Source of the DNA: Typhlomys cinereus
Taxonomy: Eukaryota > Chordata > Mammalia > Rodentia > Platacanthomyidae
Length of the DNA: 64,000 bases
Direction: 5' to 3'
NCBI GenBank assembly: GCA_023101885.1
Contig: JALPQD010000404.1
Coordinates: 620,001 to 684,000 of the forward strand
Under the pieces are notes generated by a model that saw nothing but the letters and a program-made list of their open reading frames with translations, searched no databases and was not told where the DNA came from. Shown piece by piece: positions 22,315-32,748 of the stretch. Position 1 is the stretch's first letter, and the number at the start of each line of letters is the position of its first letter. The position numbers and the translations under genes are program-made.

Positions 22315-23431
22315 TTAGTGGGTTTTGTAAGTGTATTGTTTCACTTTTAGGTTTTGGTGGTATTCTACTTCCCTTCTGTCCTCCTGGATACACTTGTTTT
22401 GTTCTTTAAGGTTGAGTATCACTTCTAGCATTTTTTGAAGGCTTGGTTTGGTAGACATGTAATCCTTCAAGTTGTCTTTGTGCTTGAAAACTTTTCTTTC
22501 TTCCTCAATCATGATGAATAATTTGCCGGGTATATCAGCCTGGGTTGACATTTTTGCTCATTCAATATTTGAAGTAGGTCTCTCCAAGCTCTTCTTGCTT
22601 TTACTGTTTCCATTGAGAAGTCACTTGTTACTTTAATAGGTTTACCTTTAAAAGTGACTTGTTTTTTGTCCCCTTGAAACTCTCAGCACCTTTTCTTTGC
22701 CTTGAATGTGGAGTGTTTTGACTATTATTTGCCGTGGCAAGTTTCTATTTTGGTCATATCTGTTTGGGGTGTGGAATGCCTCCTGAATATGGATGGGCCT
22801 ATGAGCTCATTCTTTATATGAGACAAGTTTTCATTTATGATAGTTTGAAGAATTTCCTCAGGTGTTGTATTTTGGGATTCTTGCTCTGGTATTCCATGAA
22901 TGCACATGTTAGCCTTCTTCAGGGTGTCCCATAACTCTTGAATATTCCTCTCAAGTATCGTTTTTGGCTTTAACAACCTCTTCCATTGAGCTGGTTAATT
23001 CTTGCACTTTTTCTTCAAGATTTGAAATTCTATTTTCTGCTTCATTAGTTCTGCTGATAAGACTCTCTGTTGAGTTCTGGGTTGAGAATAACTTTTCTTT
23101 TAGTTCAATTTTACACTCTTCCTGAGACTGTTTTAACTGCTGTATTCCTATTTTTGTTTCTTGAACTGTTTTTCTCAACTCCTCCAGGTGTTTGTTATGT
23201 TCGTGTTCAAAGTGGTTGATGTGGTCATTTAACTCTTCCCAGATTTCCTCTTTCATAGTATTGATCATGGTAATTATCATGCTTTGAAAGTTGTTATCTT
23301 GGGCCTGGCTTTCTTGGCTATTTTCTGTGAATTTGTTCTGGTTGGAATCTGTCACTAAGGGGTTAATTCTTTCAGTGGGAGATTTTTTTTCTTGGGTTTT
23401 GTTTCTCATGGATCTACACTTACTTGGGCAT
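22315..23431 (-). pseudogene. L1-B ORF1 remnant
   Basis: ORF1p is the RNA-binding chaperone of L1: an N-terminal coiled coil, an RRM-like domain and a C-terminal domain. The aligned start codon is at 23431 (reverse complement of CAT at 23429-23431), but codon 4 is a stop (TAA at 23420-23422), so the frame now opens only from the MRNKTQEKKSPTERINPL block. A long heptad-rich helix (NHFEHEHNKHLEELRKTV ... NRISNLEEKVQEL) ends in a frameshift near 22955. The RRM portion (IERNIQELWDTLKKANMCI-like, CIHGIPEQESQN) and the C-terminal portion (DNLKDYMSTKPSLQKMLE) lie in other frames. Confidence 0.88.
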
Positions 23432-24024
23432 TGTTGTTTTGTCCCTTGAGTCCTTACGGTTTCTATGTGTTTTTGAATGAACTGATTTATTTGGTATCAC
23501 TGTTCTCTGGCAGTTATTACAAGGGGTTGCCTTGGAGTTGGTTGTGTTTGTATGTTGTTATTGTTATTTACAAGATGAGGCTATTAGACTGTTAGTACAT
23601 CAATTAAATCAGGTTTAGTAGACAGGGGGTGCCTTAACTGGTCTGAGAGCAAGCCAGCTTGCAATCCTGGCAAGCAGAAGGGGAGGAGGGGCTAAGGACC
23701 TGGGGCATGGCCAGTAGTCCACCCAAGCCCGGGGCAGCTTTGGCATTGCTCTGATGGATGGTGGGAGGGGCTGGAAAGAGTGGGTGACCTGAGTTCTGGT
23801 GGGGAGTGCCTGGGAAGCAGAGTGCCTTACCTGGACAGTGTGAGCAAGCATGTATTCAGGGCCAGAGGAAAGGGGAGGGGCTAAGGATGATGGGAGGGCT
23901 TCACCTGGGACCTGGGGCATGGCCAGTGGTCCAGCCAAACCTTGGGCAGCTTTGGCTCTGCTTAGGCTGGATGGTGAAAGGGGCTGGGAAGAGCCTTACC
24001 TGGACTGCGAGAGCAAGCGAGGCA
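23432..24024 (-). promoter_or_regulatory. L1-B 5' UTR with tandem monomer-like units
   Basis: On the plus strand the anchor GCCTTAACTGG/GCCTTACCTGG followed by GAGCAAGC occurs three times, at about 23631, 23823 and 23993 (spacings 192 and 170 bp). Each interval carries GGGGCTAAGGA, ACCTGGGGCATGGCCAGT and GGGCAGCTTTGGC. This is a tandem monomer arrangement like the 5' UTR promoters of mouse L1s. The outermost unit is partial and fixes the 5' end at about 24024. Confidence 0.72.
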
Positions 24025-24089
24025 ACAAATTCTGAAAAAGACACAAACAAATGAACCATAAAAGAAATTATGACTCGCTTTACTCTTCA

Positions 24090-24980
24090 AAAAATATAAT
24101 TAGCATTGATAAAGCAACAAAAAGTTAACCCAATCAGTAGAAATATTTGAAAACATGTATCTCATAAAGTGTTTATATATAAAGTATTTAAAATTTCTTT
24201 CATAATTCATTAATAAACTGATTTTGAATGTCAAAAGATCTTAGCAAACTTTGATACAAATATGCAATAGGAAATTCCAATAGCACGGTTAGGTATTGTG
24301 AAATTCAAGAAAAAAGCATGGTGAGATATCCTTAGCATTTGCTACTTAGTAATTTCAGTCTTGGATATTTACCCTAAAGAACTGAAAAATACGCATATGT
24401 AAAACATCTTACAAGTGAATATTCATCTTCATCAGAAGAAGCAAAACCTTTATATTTCAAATACTTAGAAAGTACTCAAACATACTGGTTTATTTAAACA
24501 AATAGATATTCAACAGTAGATTAGAATTAAATATCAATTTGCCTATACTGTCAAGGCATAGTGCTAAATAAAAGAACTCAGATACAAAATGGTGCATGCT
24601 CCAAAAAGTGAAAGAAAAAGTTGTCAAGAACCAGTAAGGAAAAAAAAAAAAAAAAAAAAGAACCAGTAAGGGGACAAGAAAACCAACTACAAGGAATCCA
24701 AAAGAACTTTTCAGGATGGCAAAAATGTTTGATAACTTTAGTGTGATGGTGATTAAATAGGTAAACTATTTGTCAAAATTTATTTATTTAAATTGTGTAT
24801 TTAACTTGGGTATAAGTAGGTTGGGCTACATAATAATGTCAAAAACTCAGAACATAATAACCATAATACCATAATCTGAGAATCCAAATAAGCAAACATC
24901 TTCTCCCAAAGTAAACATATACTTAAAATTGTATATTTTTAAGTGTATTTTTGTGTGTAAATTAGAAAAATGAGGCTGAC
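24090..24980 (+). mobile_element. Ancient L1M remnant
   Basis: TTGGATATTTACCCTAAAGA, GAACTGAAAAATACGCATAT, GAATATTCATCTTCATCAGA and, near the end, CAAAAATGTTTGATAACTTT ... TAGTGTGATGGTGATT follow the order of old mammalian L1M ORF2 end and 3' UTR. No coding capacity remains. An orphan A-run with TSD is inserted at 24626-24671. Confidence 0.5.
24626..24671 (+). mobile_element. Orphan poly(A) insertion with 14-bp TSD
   Basis: AAGAACCAGTAAGG occurs at 24626-24639 and 24658-24671 with only 18 A residues between. A run of A flanked by a perfect 14-bp duplication fits target-primed reverse transcription that copied only a poly(A) tail. The alternative, replication slippage plus A expansion, is less natural given the repeat length. 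Confidence 0.65.
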
Positions 24981-25531
24981 AATAAAAAAATGTAATGGGA
25001 AAAGGTTCATTTTCTTCAATGCCAGAGTCATTGATAAGTTGCTCTTACTTCAGAAAACAACCTCCTACTCACATTCTGGAAAGAAGCTCTAATTAAATTC
25101 AGTGAGTCACACACAAAAAAAAGATATGAATGTAGGAGGGAGACTTTGGAAACAGGTGTTTCAGTAGAAAATTAATGGGAATGAGATGGCAAAAGGGGGT
25201 GTATCAGTCAGAGTTTTCTGAAGAATAGAATCTCTAGAATGTAATATATATAAATAAGTTTATTAAATTAACTTACAATAAAAAAATAGTCTTTCAAAGT
25301 AGCTACCCATAGCTGCTTTGTTCTTGACCGGAATGTTCCACAAAGCCAAAAGATACCAAAAAGGTTTCAAGCCTTCATTTCACTGCCGAGGGTCAAAGAC
25401 GTTGGGTTCCTAAGGTGGTGAAGAACAGGTGGGCTCCAACCTCAATGAAGAACAGCTAGGCTGTGAGGTCATTGATGAACAACAAACAGCAGCAAGGCCT
25501 AGAGACCAGGCTCCAAAGGCAGCAGGAACAG

Positions 25532-25736
25532 CAGTAATGTGGAAAGGCTGGAGCTCTGCATCTACTAAGCATGGAGGTGGCAGCAGCAGCAACAAAGAAG
25601 GCAACAATGCTCTAAAAGTGAACAATGCAGTAATGTGGATAAGGCTGGAGCTCTGCATCTACTAAGCTTGGAGGTGGCAGCAGCAGCAGCAGCAGTAGCA
25701 ACAAAGAAGGCAAAGATGCTCTAAAAGTGAACAATG
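25532..25736. repeat. 96/109-bp tandem duplication with variable (CAG)n
   Basis: Unit 1 (25532-25627) and unit 2 (25628-25736) both start CAGTAATGTGGA and end CTAAAAGTGAACAATG. They differ mainly in the number of CAG triplets and a few substitutions. Confidence 0.85.
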
Positions 25737-25827
25737 CTTAAAGAGTAGATTGAACAGCAAGTCACCATAAGATAAGGGAAGAGCAAGTACCTCCTCCTTG
25801 CACTTCCTATTGTCCTGTCCACCACTT

Positions 25828-26049
25828 GAAAGTACCTGGGGGGCTGGAGAGGTGGCTCAGGGGTTAAACCTCTGCCTTGCAGGCGGAAGGTACTGAGTTC
25901 GGATCCTAGACCCCACGTATAGATGCCAGGCAGAAGTGGGGGCGGCCTGCATTTCTGGTCCTGGTAGGGCGGAGCCTGTGAATCCCAGGGCAGAGTAAAC
26001 AAGGAGGATGTGGAGGCAGTCCATGGTGGTTCCCGAATTTGCCCATGAT

Positions 26050-26083
<34 letters not shown>

Positions 26084-26127
26084 TGAATAAATAAATTAAA
26101 AAAAAAGAAAAAAAGAAAGTACCTGGG
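25828..26127 (+). mobile_element. B2-type SINE (young subfamily) with 13-bp TSD
   Basis: GAAAGTACCTGGG at 25828-25840 and 26115-26127 flanks the element (25841-26114). Head: A box TGGCTCAGGGG, B box GTTCGGATCC. Body and tail match the 2299 copy, including (CA)n at about 26053-26080 and AATTGAATAAATAAATTAAA. It lies inside the LTR, so it is younger than it. Confidence 0.88.
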
Positions 26128-26264
26128 TTTGGGCTGCGTTTTCTATAACAATTAATTGAGTACCTGAAGATTTGTTTAGTGGTCTGCTCCATCCATTAAC
26201 TCCCCACAGCTGTGCCCCAAACAGTCTGATGCAGTCAAGCTAACACGAAAATGTAACTGTAACA

Positions 26265-26830
26265 GGGGGAGTGCATGAAAGCAATGAAAATTCATTAAAA
26301 TAATGTACAAAACTGACAAAAATAAAAATAACAATAAGAAAGAAAACTACTTACTGATGACAACAAATCAACACTTATCTTTGGATTAAAAATAATCATA
26401 TTCTTTCTTGATCCCAAACACAATCTGAAAAAGGTGGATCCAGACTTTCTGGGTTTCTAGCTCAGTATTATCATTTGCTATTTGTGTCATTACAAAGAAA
26501 TGATGTATCTTTCCAGGGTTATGAGTACCAAGAAGATGAAGATCTGTTCTGCAGAGTGCTGTTGTCAACTACATTTTTAAAGTACATAAAAGAATGTATA
26601 GCATAAACTCAGTGTTCAAGAAATTCTTGATCTCTTACCAGTTGATTCTGACTTTATCACTGAACTAATTGTGACACTAGTCACATCATTTAAGTAGTAT
26701 TTATTCTTTATGCCTAAAAATGCCTTGCTTATAAGAATCCATAGAAGTTTTGTGATGGCCTAATACCTAAAAACTCATAAATATTTTTGAAGGCCTTCTT
26801 TGTAAAATTAAGTCAAGTAAAGTTATTTAG
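26265..26830. other. AT-rich DNA between the LTR and the plus-strand L1 half
   Basis: No gene supported. Its right edge (26830/26831) is the second boundary of the proposed inversion. Confidence 0.4.
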
Positions 26831-29094
26831 AAAGAAAACTATAAGCCAATGCCTCTGATGAACACAGATGCAAAGATTCTCAACAAAGTCTTGGCAAATC
26901 AGATTCAAAAACATATCAAAAAGATAATCCATGGGGATCAAGTAGGCTTTATTCCAGGCACACAAGGTTGGTTCAACATATGCAAGTCAATAAATGTAAT
27001 TCGCCATATAAGCCAGTGCAAAATCCAAAACCACATAATATTCTTGATAGATGCAGAAAAAACTTTTGACAAGATCCAACAGCCCTTTATGAACAAAACC
27101 CTAGAGAAGGTTGGAATGGAAAGAACCTTTATCAATGTAATAAAAGCAGTATACAACAAGCCTATACCAAGGATTCTACTCAATGGGGAAAAACTTGAAG
27201 CATTCCTGCTTCAATCAGGAACTAGACAAGGCTGTCCATTCTCACCACTTCTATTCAATATTGTACTTGAAGTCTTAGCTGAGGCCATAAGACAAGAAAG
27301 GGGCATAAAAGGGATTCAAATTGGTCAAGAAGAAGTCAAGTTATCTCTATTTGCAGATGACATGATCTTATACCTGAATGATCGCAAAAACTCCACCAGG
27401 AAACTCCTGGAACTAATACAGAAATTCAGAAGTGTGGCAAGATACAAAATAAATGTACAAAAATCAGTGGCCTTCCTATATACTCAGAATGAAAGAAGTG
27501 AAAAAGCCCTAAAAGAAACAATCCCATTTACTATAGCCCCTAAAAAAATGAAATACATTGGTATAAACCTAAACAAGGAAGTAAGAAACCTTTACAACGA
27601 AAACTTTAAGACCCTAAAGAAAGAAATTGCAGAAGACACCAGAAGGTGGAAAGACATCCCATGTTCCTGGATTGGCAGAATCAACATCATAAAAATGAGC
27701 ATCCTACCAAAAGCAATATACAGATTCAATGCTATACCAATTAAAATCCCACAGCAATTCTTTAAAGAAGTTGACCAAACAATCTCAAAATTCATATGGA
27801 GGCACAAAAGACCCAGGACAGCAAAAACAATCCTGAGTAACAAAAACACTGCTGGAGTTATTACCATACCAAACATTAGTCTATACTACAAATCCATAGT
27901 TGTAAAAACAGCCTGGTACTGGCTCCAAAATAGACAAAAAGATCAGTGGACAAGGGTTTTAGACCCAGACATAAGCCCACACAACTACAGCCATTTGATC
28001 TTTGACAAAGGGGCCCAAAAAAATCCAATGGAAAAAGAACAGTATCTTCAACAAATGGTGCTGGCAAAACTGGATATCCCCATGCAGAAGATTAAAACTG
28101 GACCCATACTTGTCACCATGTACAAGAATTAATTCCAAATGGATCACAGACCTCGATATAAGGCCAGAGGCTATAAAAACCATAGTTGAAAGGGTAGGGA
28201 ACACCCTCGAGCTGATTGGGCTAGGCCAACAGTTCCTAAACGGACATCCAATAGCACAGTCACTACAACCAATACTCAATAGATGGGATCTTGTGAAATT
28301 AAAGAGCTTCTGTTCAGATAAAGAAATTGTAACTCAAGGACAAAGGCAACCCACAGAATGGGAAAAAATCTTCACTGACAACATACATGATAGAGCTCTA
28401 TTATCCAGAGTACACAAAGAACTTAGAAAGCTAAACACCAAGGAAACAAATCGGCCATTTAAAAAATGGGCCTTGGAACTTAAAAAAAAAAAAAAAAAAA
28501 AAAAACTTTACCAGGAACAAAATTAAAATGTCTAACAAATGTCTTAAAAAATGCTCCACATCCTTAACCATCAAGGAAATGCAAATCAAAACCTCCCTGT
28601 GATATCATCTCACCCTGGTCAGGATGGCAAAAATTCACAATACGAACAACACCAAATGCTTCAGAGGATGTGGAGAGAGGGGAACTCTCCTACATTTCTG
28701 GTGGGAATGCAGGCTCATACAACCACTTTGTTGAGCCATCTGGAGATTCTTAAAGAAGTTAAAGATTGAAATGCCATATGACCCTGCTATTCCACTTTTG
28801 GAAATAACCCCCATACAGCAAAAATTCACCTTGATAGCACAAGCATGACCATGTTGATAACAGCACTGTTTACAATAGCAAAGTCATGGAATCAACCCAA
28901 ATGTCCAAGAGTCGACAGGAGGATAAGGAAAATGTGGTACATTTATACAGTGGAATACTACTCAGCTATCAAAAAATTATGAACTAATGAAATTTGCCTG
29001 GAAATGGAATGAATTAGAAACAATTATATTGAGTGAAGTATTCCAGACACAGAAAATTAAGTGCCATATGTACTTGCTAATAGGTGGATCCTAG
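26831..29094 (+). pseudogene. L1-C ORF2 remnant (RT core and C-terminus)
   Basis: The frame 26849-28132 (427 codons) is open: [18 protein letters not shown], then the catalytic FADD (27350-27361), then [20 protein letters not shown] and the thumb-like [13 protein letters not shown]. One shift near 28125 moves the reading to a frame running to 28526 ([17 protein letters not shown] ... WDLVKLKSFCSDKEI). There a 24-A run (28482-28505) has replaced the KRNF-type coding stretch. After further shifts it ends at an LIGGS-type terminus with stop at 29092-29094. The upstream endonuclease is absent, so no functional ORF2 protein is possible. Confidence 0.9.
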
Positions 29095-30095
29095 TACCAA
29101 ACCCACTCAGAGACACACTCAAAGATAAGTCTCTGTAATACCTACAGTAATTGAAAAGATTATAAACAGGAGGGAAGGGGAAAGAGGGCTCCACCAGAAA
29201 CAAAGAGAGGGGATCATGTTACAGCAGAGAAAATAAGCCACCATCAAGACTGCAAGTAAACAATGAGACATCTGGTGAAGTTCATAGACATTCCTTCCTG
29301 ATCATTTCCAACTGATGGGGTATGATCTCACCAGAAGGGGAGGGCACATAGTCTGGCAGATAGAAAGTAACCATTTTGCAAATGGGTGATTGACCCTCCC
29401 CTCACAGCAGTCTCCTACTTTTATTCCATCTATCTTTGAATATACTCTTATAACAACACTCTAATTTAACAGCTGTTTTATCTCTGGCCAAGGGGTGACA
29501 TCCAATACCCATCAGAACATCAGAGACTCTATATCAACCACCTGGAACTAGGCCAGCCTAATCTCTCCCCATCCTGAAGCTCTGGGCAATTTGTGGAAGA
29601 AGAGGCGGAATGATTGTAAGAGCACTAGGATTGGAGGAGTAAGGATATGCAAGATACTCCATACAAGTTAGGGCCAAAGCAATCAGAATAGGACTTTGCA
29701 TGACCTGCACAATGACCAACACATTATTGACCTCTCAAAGTCTAGCATGGACTAAAGGCACTAGGATTCTTAGAAGCTAGGGATTACAGCCACAATAATG
29801 TTCCTATACTTAAGGGGAACACAAGAAAAAGTACTAGGAAATGCAACTGAATCCTTACACCTCATCAGAGAGGAGGACCCAGAAGAAAGTTTGACATACA
29901 CATTAAAGGATGCTCCAGGGATAGGGGGGAGGAGGCACTGGGAGATAGGGAGGGAGGGGGAGAAAGGAAGGGGATAAGAGGGAGGGAGCAAGGGGATCTA
30001 GGGAGGGGTGGAGGGAGGGAGAGGACCTGCGTACCTATTAAGTTTGTATGAGCAGAAATAAATAAATAAATAAATAATAAAAGAAAAGAAAAAGA
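29095..30095 (+). other. L1-C 3' UTR with G-rich tract
   Basis: About 1 kb of non-coding L1 sequence ending in a purine tract with repeated GGG runs (about 29925-30025) and the TACCTATTAAGTTTGTATG block before the A-rich tail. The same order occurs at 10.7, 16.4, 37 and 57.7 kb. Confidence 0.85.
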
Positions 30096-30375
30096 AACAA
30101 CTGCTTCTTGAAAAATTGTTTGTACAATACATAAATGCTTGTTTTACAATTACAAAATGCTTAACAAAGTAGGGATCTTTTCAAATTAAAGTATTTTTTC
30201 CATGGTGATAAACTAGAAAAGAACATAAATTTTATGAAAATATGCTTGATGATTTGACATTACATTCTTTTTATAGAGGTTTGCTTTTATTTCTGTTAAA
30301 TCAATAAAAGTATCTTTCAAGATTGTTAAAAGCATCCTCACTTGTTTAACGAATGGAGATTTTTAGGATTACGTG

Positions 30376-30376
<1 letters not shown>

Positions 30377-30434
<58 letters not shown>

Positions 30435-30640
30435 AAGGCTCTTGAGCGTGTGTATGCTTAGGAAGGCCCAAGGGTAACTTTGGGAATTATCCTGGATTAA
30501 TATGCTTCCTTATTGCTTTGCTTGTGAGATCTCACAAGCTGTCATATCCACCAAGCACTTTTAAATGGGGTCTGTGAATGCAAAGTTAAGTCCTTTTGCC
30601 TGTGAGGCAAAGGCTTTAATGCCTATGTCATCCCCTGTAA
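30377..30640 (-). mobile_element. B2-type SINE (diverged), antisense, with (GT)n tail
   Basis: A 55-bp (GT)n run (30378-30432) precedes an antisense SINE body (AAGGCCCAAGGGTAACTTTG, TGGGAATTATCCTGGATTAA), then AGTCCTTTTGCCTGTGAGGC, AAAGGCTTTAATGCC and ATGTCATCCCCTG at the head end. It is more diverged than the other copies. Confidence 0.6.
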
Positions 30641-30771
30641 CTTGCAAGTTGTTTTTAATATTAACTATTTAACACATTTTACTTGGTCAACACATTTGCC
30701 CTGGTTACCTTCCTTTCCCTTTTCATTTTCTGACTGCATTACTTTATGTACCAATACTAAAATAGCTGGAT

Positions 30772-31630
30772 CCCCCTTTCTCCCTCCCGCACCTCCTCTG
30801 TTCCTGCTGCCATCCCCAGGTGAGTCAGCCCGTCCACCCGCCCAGCCCCCCCAACCCCCCAGGTCGCCCCGGGTCCCTGTGCCATGCCCCGGCCTGCCTC
30901 GGGCTTAGGCCTGGTCCGTGCCCCGGACCTCAGCCCCTTTCTTCCTCCCGCCCTCCTGTCCGACCGACTGGACAAGACTTGCTCACATTCCACATTCTTC
31001 CATCCCTGGAGCTTGGGAGGGCCACTAAGCCAAGTCCCAGGCCCCAGGTGAAGAATTCTGCCAACAACATCAGCCCCTCTGCCTCTCTGGCCCACCGGGG
31101 ACCAACACAAGTGGTCTACAGCAGACACACTGCTATTCAGAATTCAATAGAGTCCAAAGAAAACTCAAGCAAAGTTCTAAGGGTAAAAGACCATACATCT
31201 GAAAACCTCTACAATCATCCTATCACATGGAAGAGATTCTTCACATCCAGCCCAAAGATAAGTAAACCTCACTTTTTTTTCACCTTACTGTTCCTTTCTA
31301 ATATTAATCACTGTAGATTAACCTTTCCATACAGCCACCCAAAAACATATACAACTCTAGGGAATACACCACTCACTCTCACATATCACCAAAATAATAC
31401 ATCGTAAAAGTGCACTACCATACTAATATTCACCCTCTGTCTAATTAACCTGATTTAACTGATGTACTAACAGCCTAGTAGCCGCAACTAGGAAATAACA
31501 ATAACAAAAGACAAACATACCCAACCCCAAGGCAAGCAATATTAACAACTGTCCAAATATAGTAATACCAACTAAATCAGTTCAGTCAAAAACACACAGA
31601 AACTGAAAAGCCCTAGAAGACAAAACAACA
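30772..31630 (+). promoter_or_regulatory. L1-A 5' UTR
   Basis: The first 300 bp are C-rich (CCCAGCCCCCCCAACCCCCC and similar) and contain CpGs; the rest is AT-rich. From CCTGATTTAACTGATGTAC (about 31448) onward it matches the L1-B 5' UTR, but the upstream part does not, and it lacks L1-B's tandem units. A 195-codon frame (30820-31407) is open across it; it has no recognisable domain and may be chance in C-rich sequence. Confidence 0.75.
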
Positions 31631-32692
31631 ATGTCCAAGTCAAAGTGCAGATACATGAGAAACAAAACCCAAGGAGACCAATCTCCCACTGAAAGAATAA
31701 ACCCCTTAAGGATGGATTCCAACCAGAACAAATTCACAGAAAATAGCCAAGAAAGCCAGACCCAAGACAACAACTTTCAAAGTATGATCATTACCATGAT
31801 TAATACTATGAAACAGGAAATCCAAAGGAATTAAACAACCACATTAACCACTTTGAACAGGAACACAACAGGCATTTGGAGGAGTTAAGAAAACAGTTCA
31901 AGAAACAAAAATAGGGATAGAGCAGTTAAAACAGTCTCAGGCAGAGTTTAAAATTGAACTAAAAGACAAGTAATCTTCAAGCCAAAGCTCAACAGAGAGT
32001 CTTATCAGCAGAACTAACGAAGCAGAAAATAGAATTTCAGATCTTGAAGACAAAGTGGGAGAATTAACCAGCTCAATGGAAGAGGTAGTTAAAGCCAAAC
32101 AGGTAATTGAGAGGAACATTCAAGAGATATGGGATACCCTGAAGAAGCCTAACATGTGCATTCATGGAATACCAGAGCAAGAATCTCAAAATACCCCACC
32201 TGAGGAAATTTTTCAAATTATCATAAATGAAAACTTCCCTCAACTGAAGAATGAGAGGCCCATCCAAATAAAAGAGGTATTCCACAGCCCAAACAGATAT
32301 GACCAAAATAGAAAATCACCATGGCAAATAATAGTCAAAACACTCCACATTCAAGAAAAAGAAAAGGTGCTGAGAGCTTCAAGAGAAAAAAACAAGTCAC
32401 TTTTAAAGGCAAACCTATTAAAATAACAAATGACTTCTCAATGGAAAGAGTAAAAGCAAGAAGAGCTTGGAAAGACGTACTTCATGTATTAAATGAGCAA
32501 AAATGCCAACCCAGACTGATATACCTGGCAAAACTATCTGTCATGATAGAGGGAGAAAGAAAAATTTTCCAGCACAAAGACAACTTGAAGGGATACATGT
32601 CTACCAAACCAGGCCTTCAAAAAATGCTAGAAATGATATGCAAACTTGAAGGAAAAAACAACCGTATCCAGGAAGACAGAAGAGTAGTATAA
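31631..32692 (+). pseudogene. L1-A ORF1 remnant
   Basis: Starts MSKSKCRYMRNKTQGDQSP and is open for 67 codons to 31834, where a shift ends it. The coiled-coil region is broken. The RRM-like part (ERNIQEIWDTLKKPNMC, CIHGIPEQESQN) is in the frame 32055-32426. The C-terminal domain (SMERVKARRAWKDVLHVL, DNLKGYMSTKPGLQKMLE) is in another frame and stops near 32692. The domain order is that of L1 ORF1p, the trimeric RNA chaperone. At least two frameshifts make it non-functional. Confidence 0.9.
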
Positions 32693-32748
32693 TACGACAA
32701 AAACATAAATGTAAAATAATAAGCTTACAAAACTCATTAAACATAAAA

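Larger units (their letters stand above)
18570..24024 (-). mobile_element. L1-B: 5' half of an L1, minus strand, with two nested insertions
   Basis: Read on the minus strand from about 24024 leftwards: a GC-rich 5' UTR with tandem units, ORF1, ORF2 endonuclease, then the start of reverse transcriptase, stopping abruptly inside ORF2 at 18570. Two later insertions (18863-19960 and 20063-21060), each with its own TSD, interrupt ORF2. The L1 sequence is colinear across both. No 3' UTR or A-tail is present at the left edge. The missing remainder matches, with a 53-bp overlap, the plus-strand L1 half at 26831-30095. All frames are broken by stops and shifts. Confidence 0.88.
25200..26264 (-). mobile_element. 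ERVL-like solo LTR carrying a tandem duplication and a SINE
   Basis: The plus strand begins TGTATCAGTCAGAGTTTTCT and ends GTCAAGCTAACACGAAAATG ... TAACA, the two antisense LTR ends (TG...CA overall). The middle holds a 96/109-bp tandem duplication rich in CAG triplets (25532-25736) and a complete B2-type SINE at 25841-26114. The 78- and 82-codon frames near 25410-25665 are repeat sequence, not genes. Confidence 0.5.
26831..30095 (+). mobile_element. L1-C: 3' half of an L1 (mid-ORF2 to A-rich tail)
   Basis: L1 homology starts at 26831 (AAAGAAAACTATAAGCCAAT), inside ORF2 just before the KILN block, and continues through the RT catalytic core, the cysteine-rich C-terminal region and the 3' UTR with its G/A-rich tract (29925-30025), ending in an AAATAAATAAATAAATAATAAAA tail. 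I find no TSD pairing 26831 with the tail, which argues against simple 5' truncation. It complements the inverted half at 18570-24024. Confidence 0.88.

Noticed and set aside
26831..30095. Simple 5'-truncated L1 insertion
   Set aside because: No TSD pairs the start with the sequence after the A-rich tail, and the start coincides with the end of the inverted half; the split-element reading fits better.
30378..30432. CRISPR-like regular repeats
   Set aside because: Simple (GT)n tract; no repeat-spacer structure anywhere in this nuclear-type sequence.
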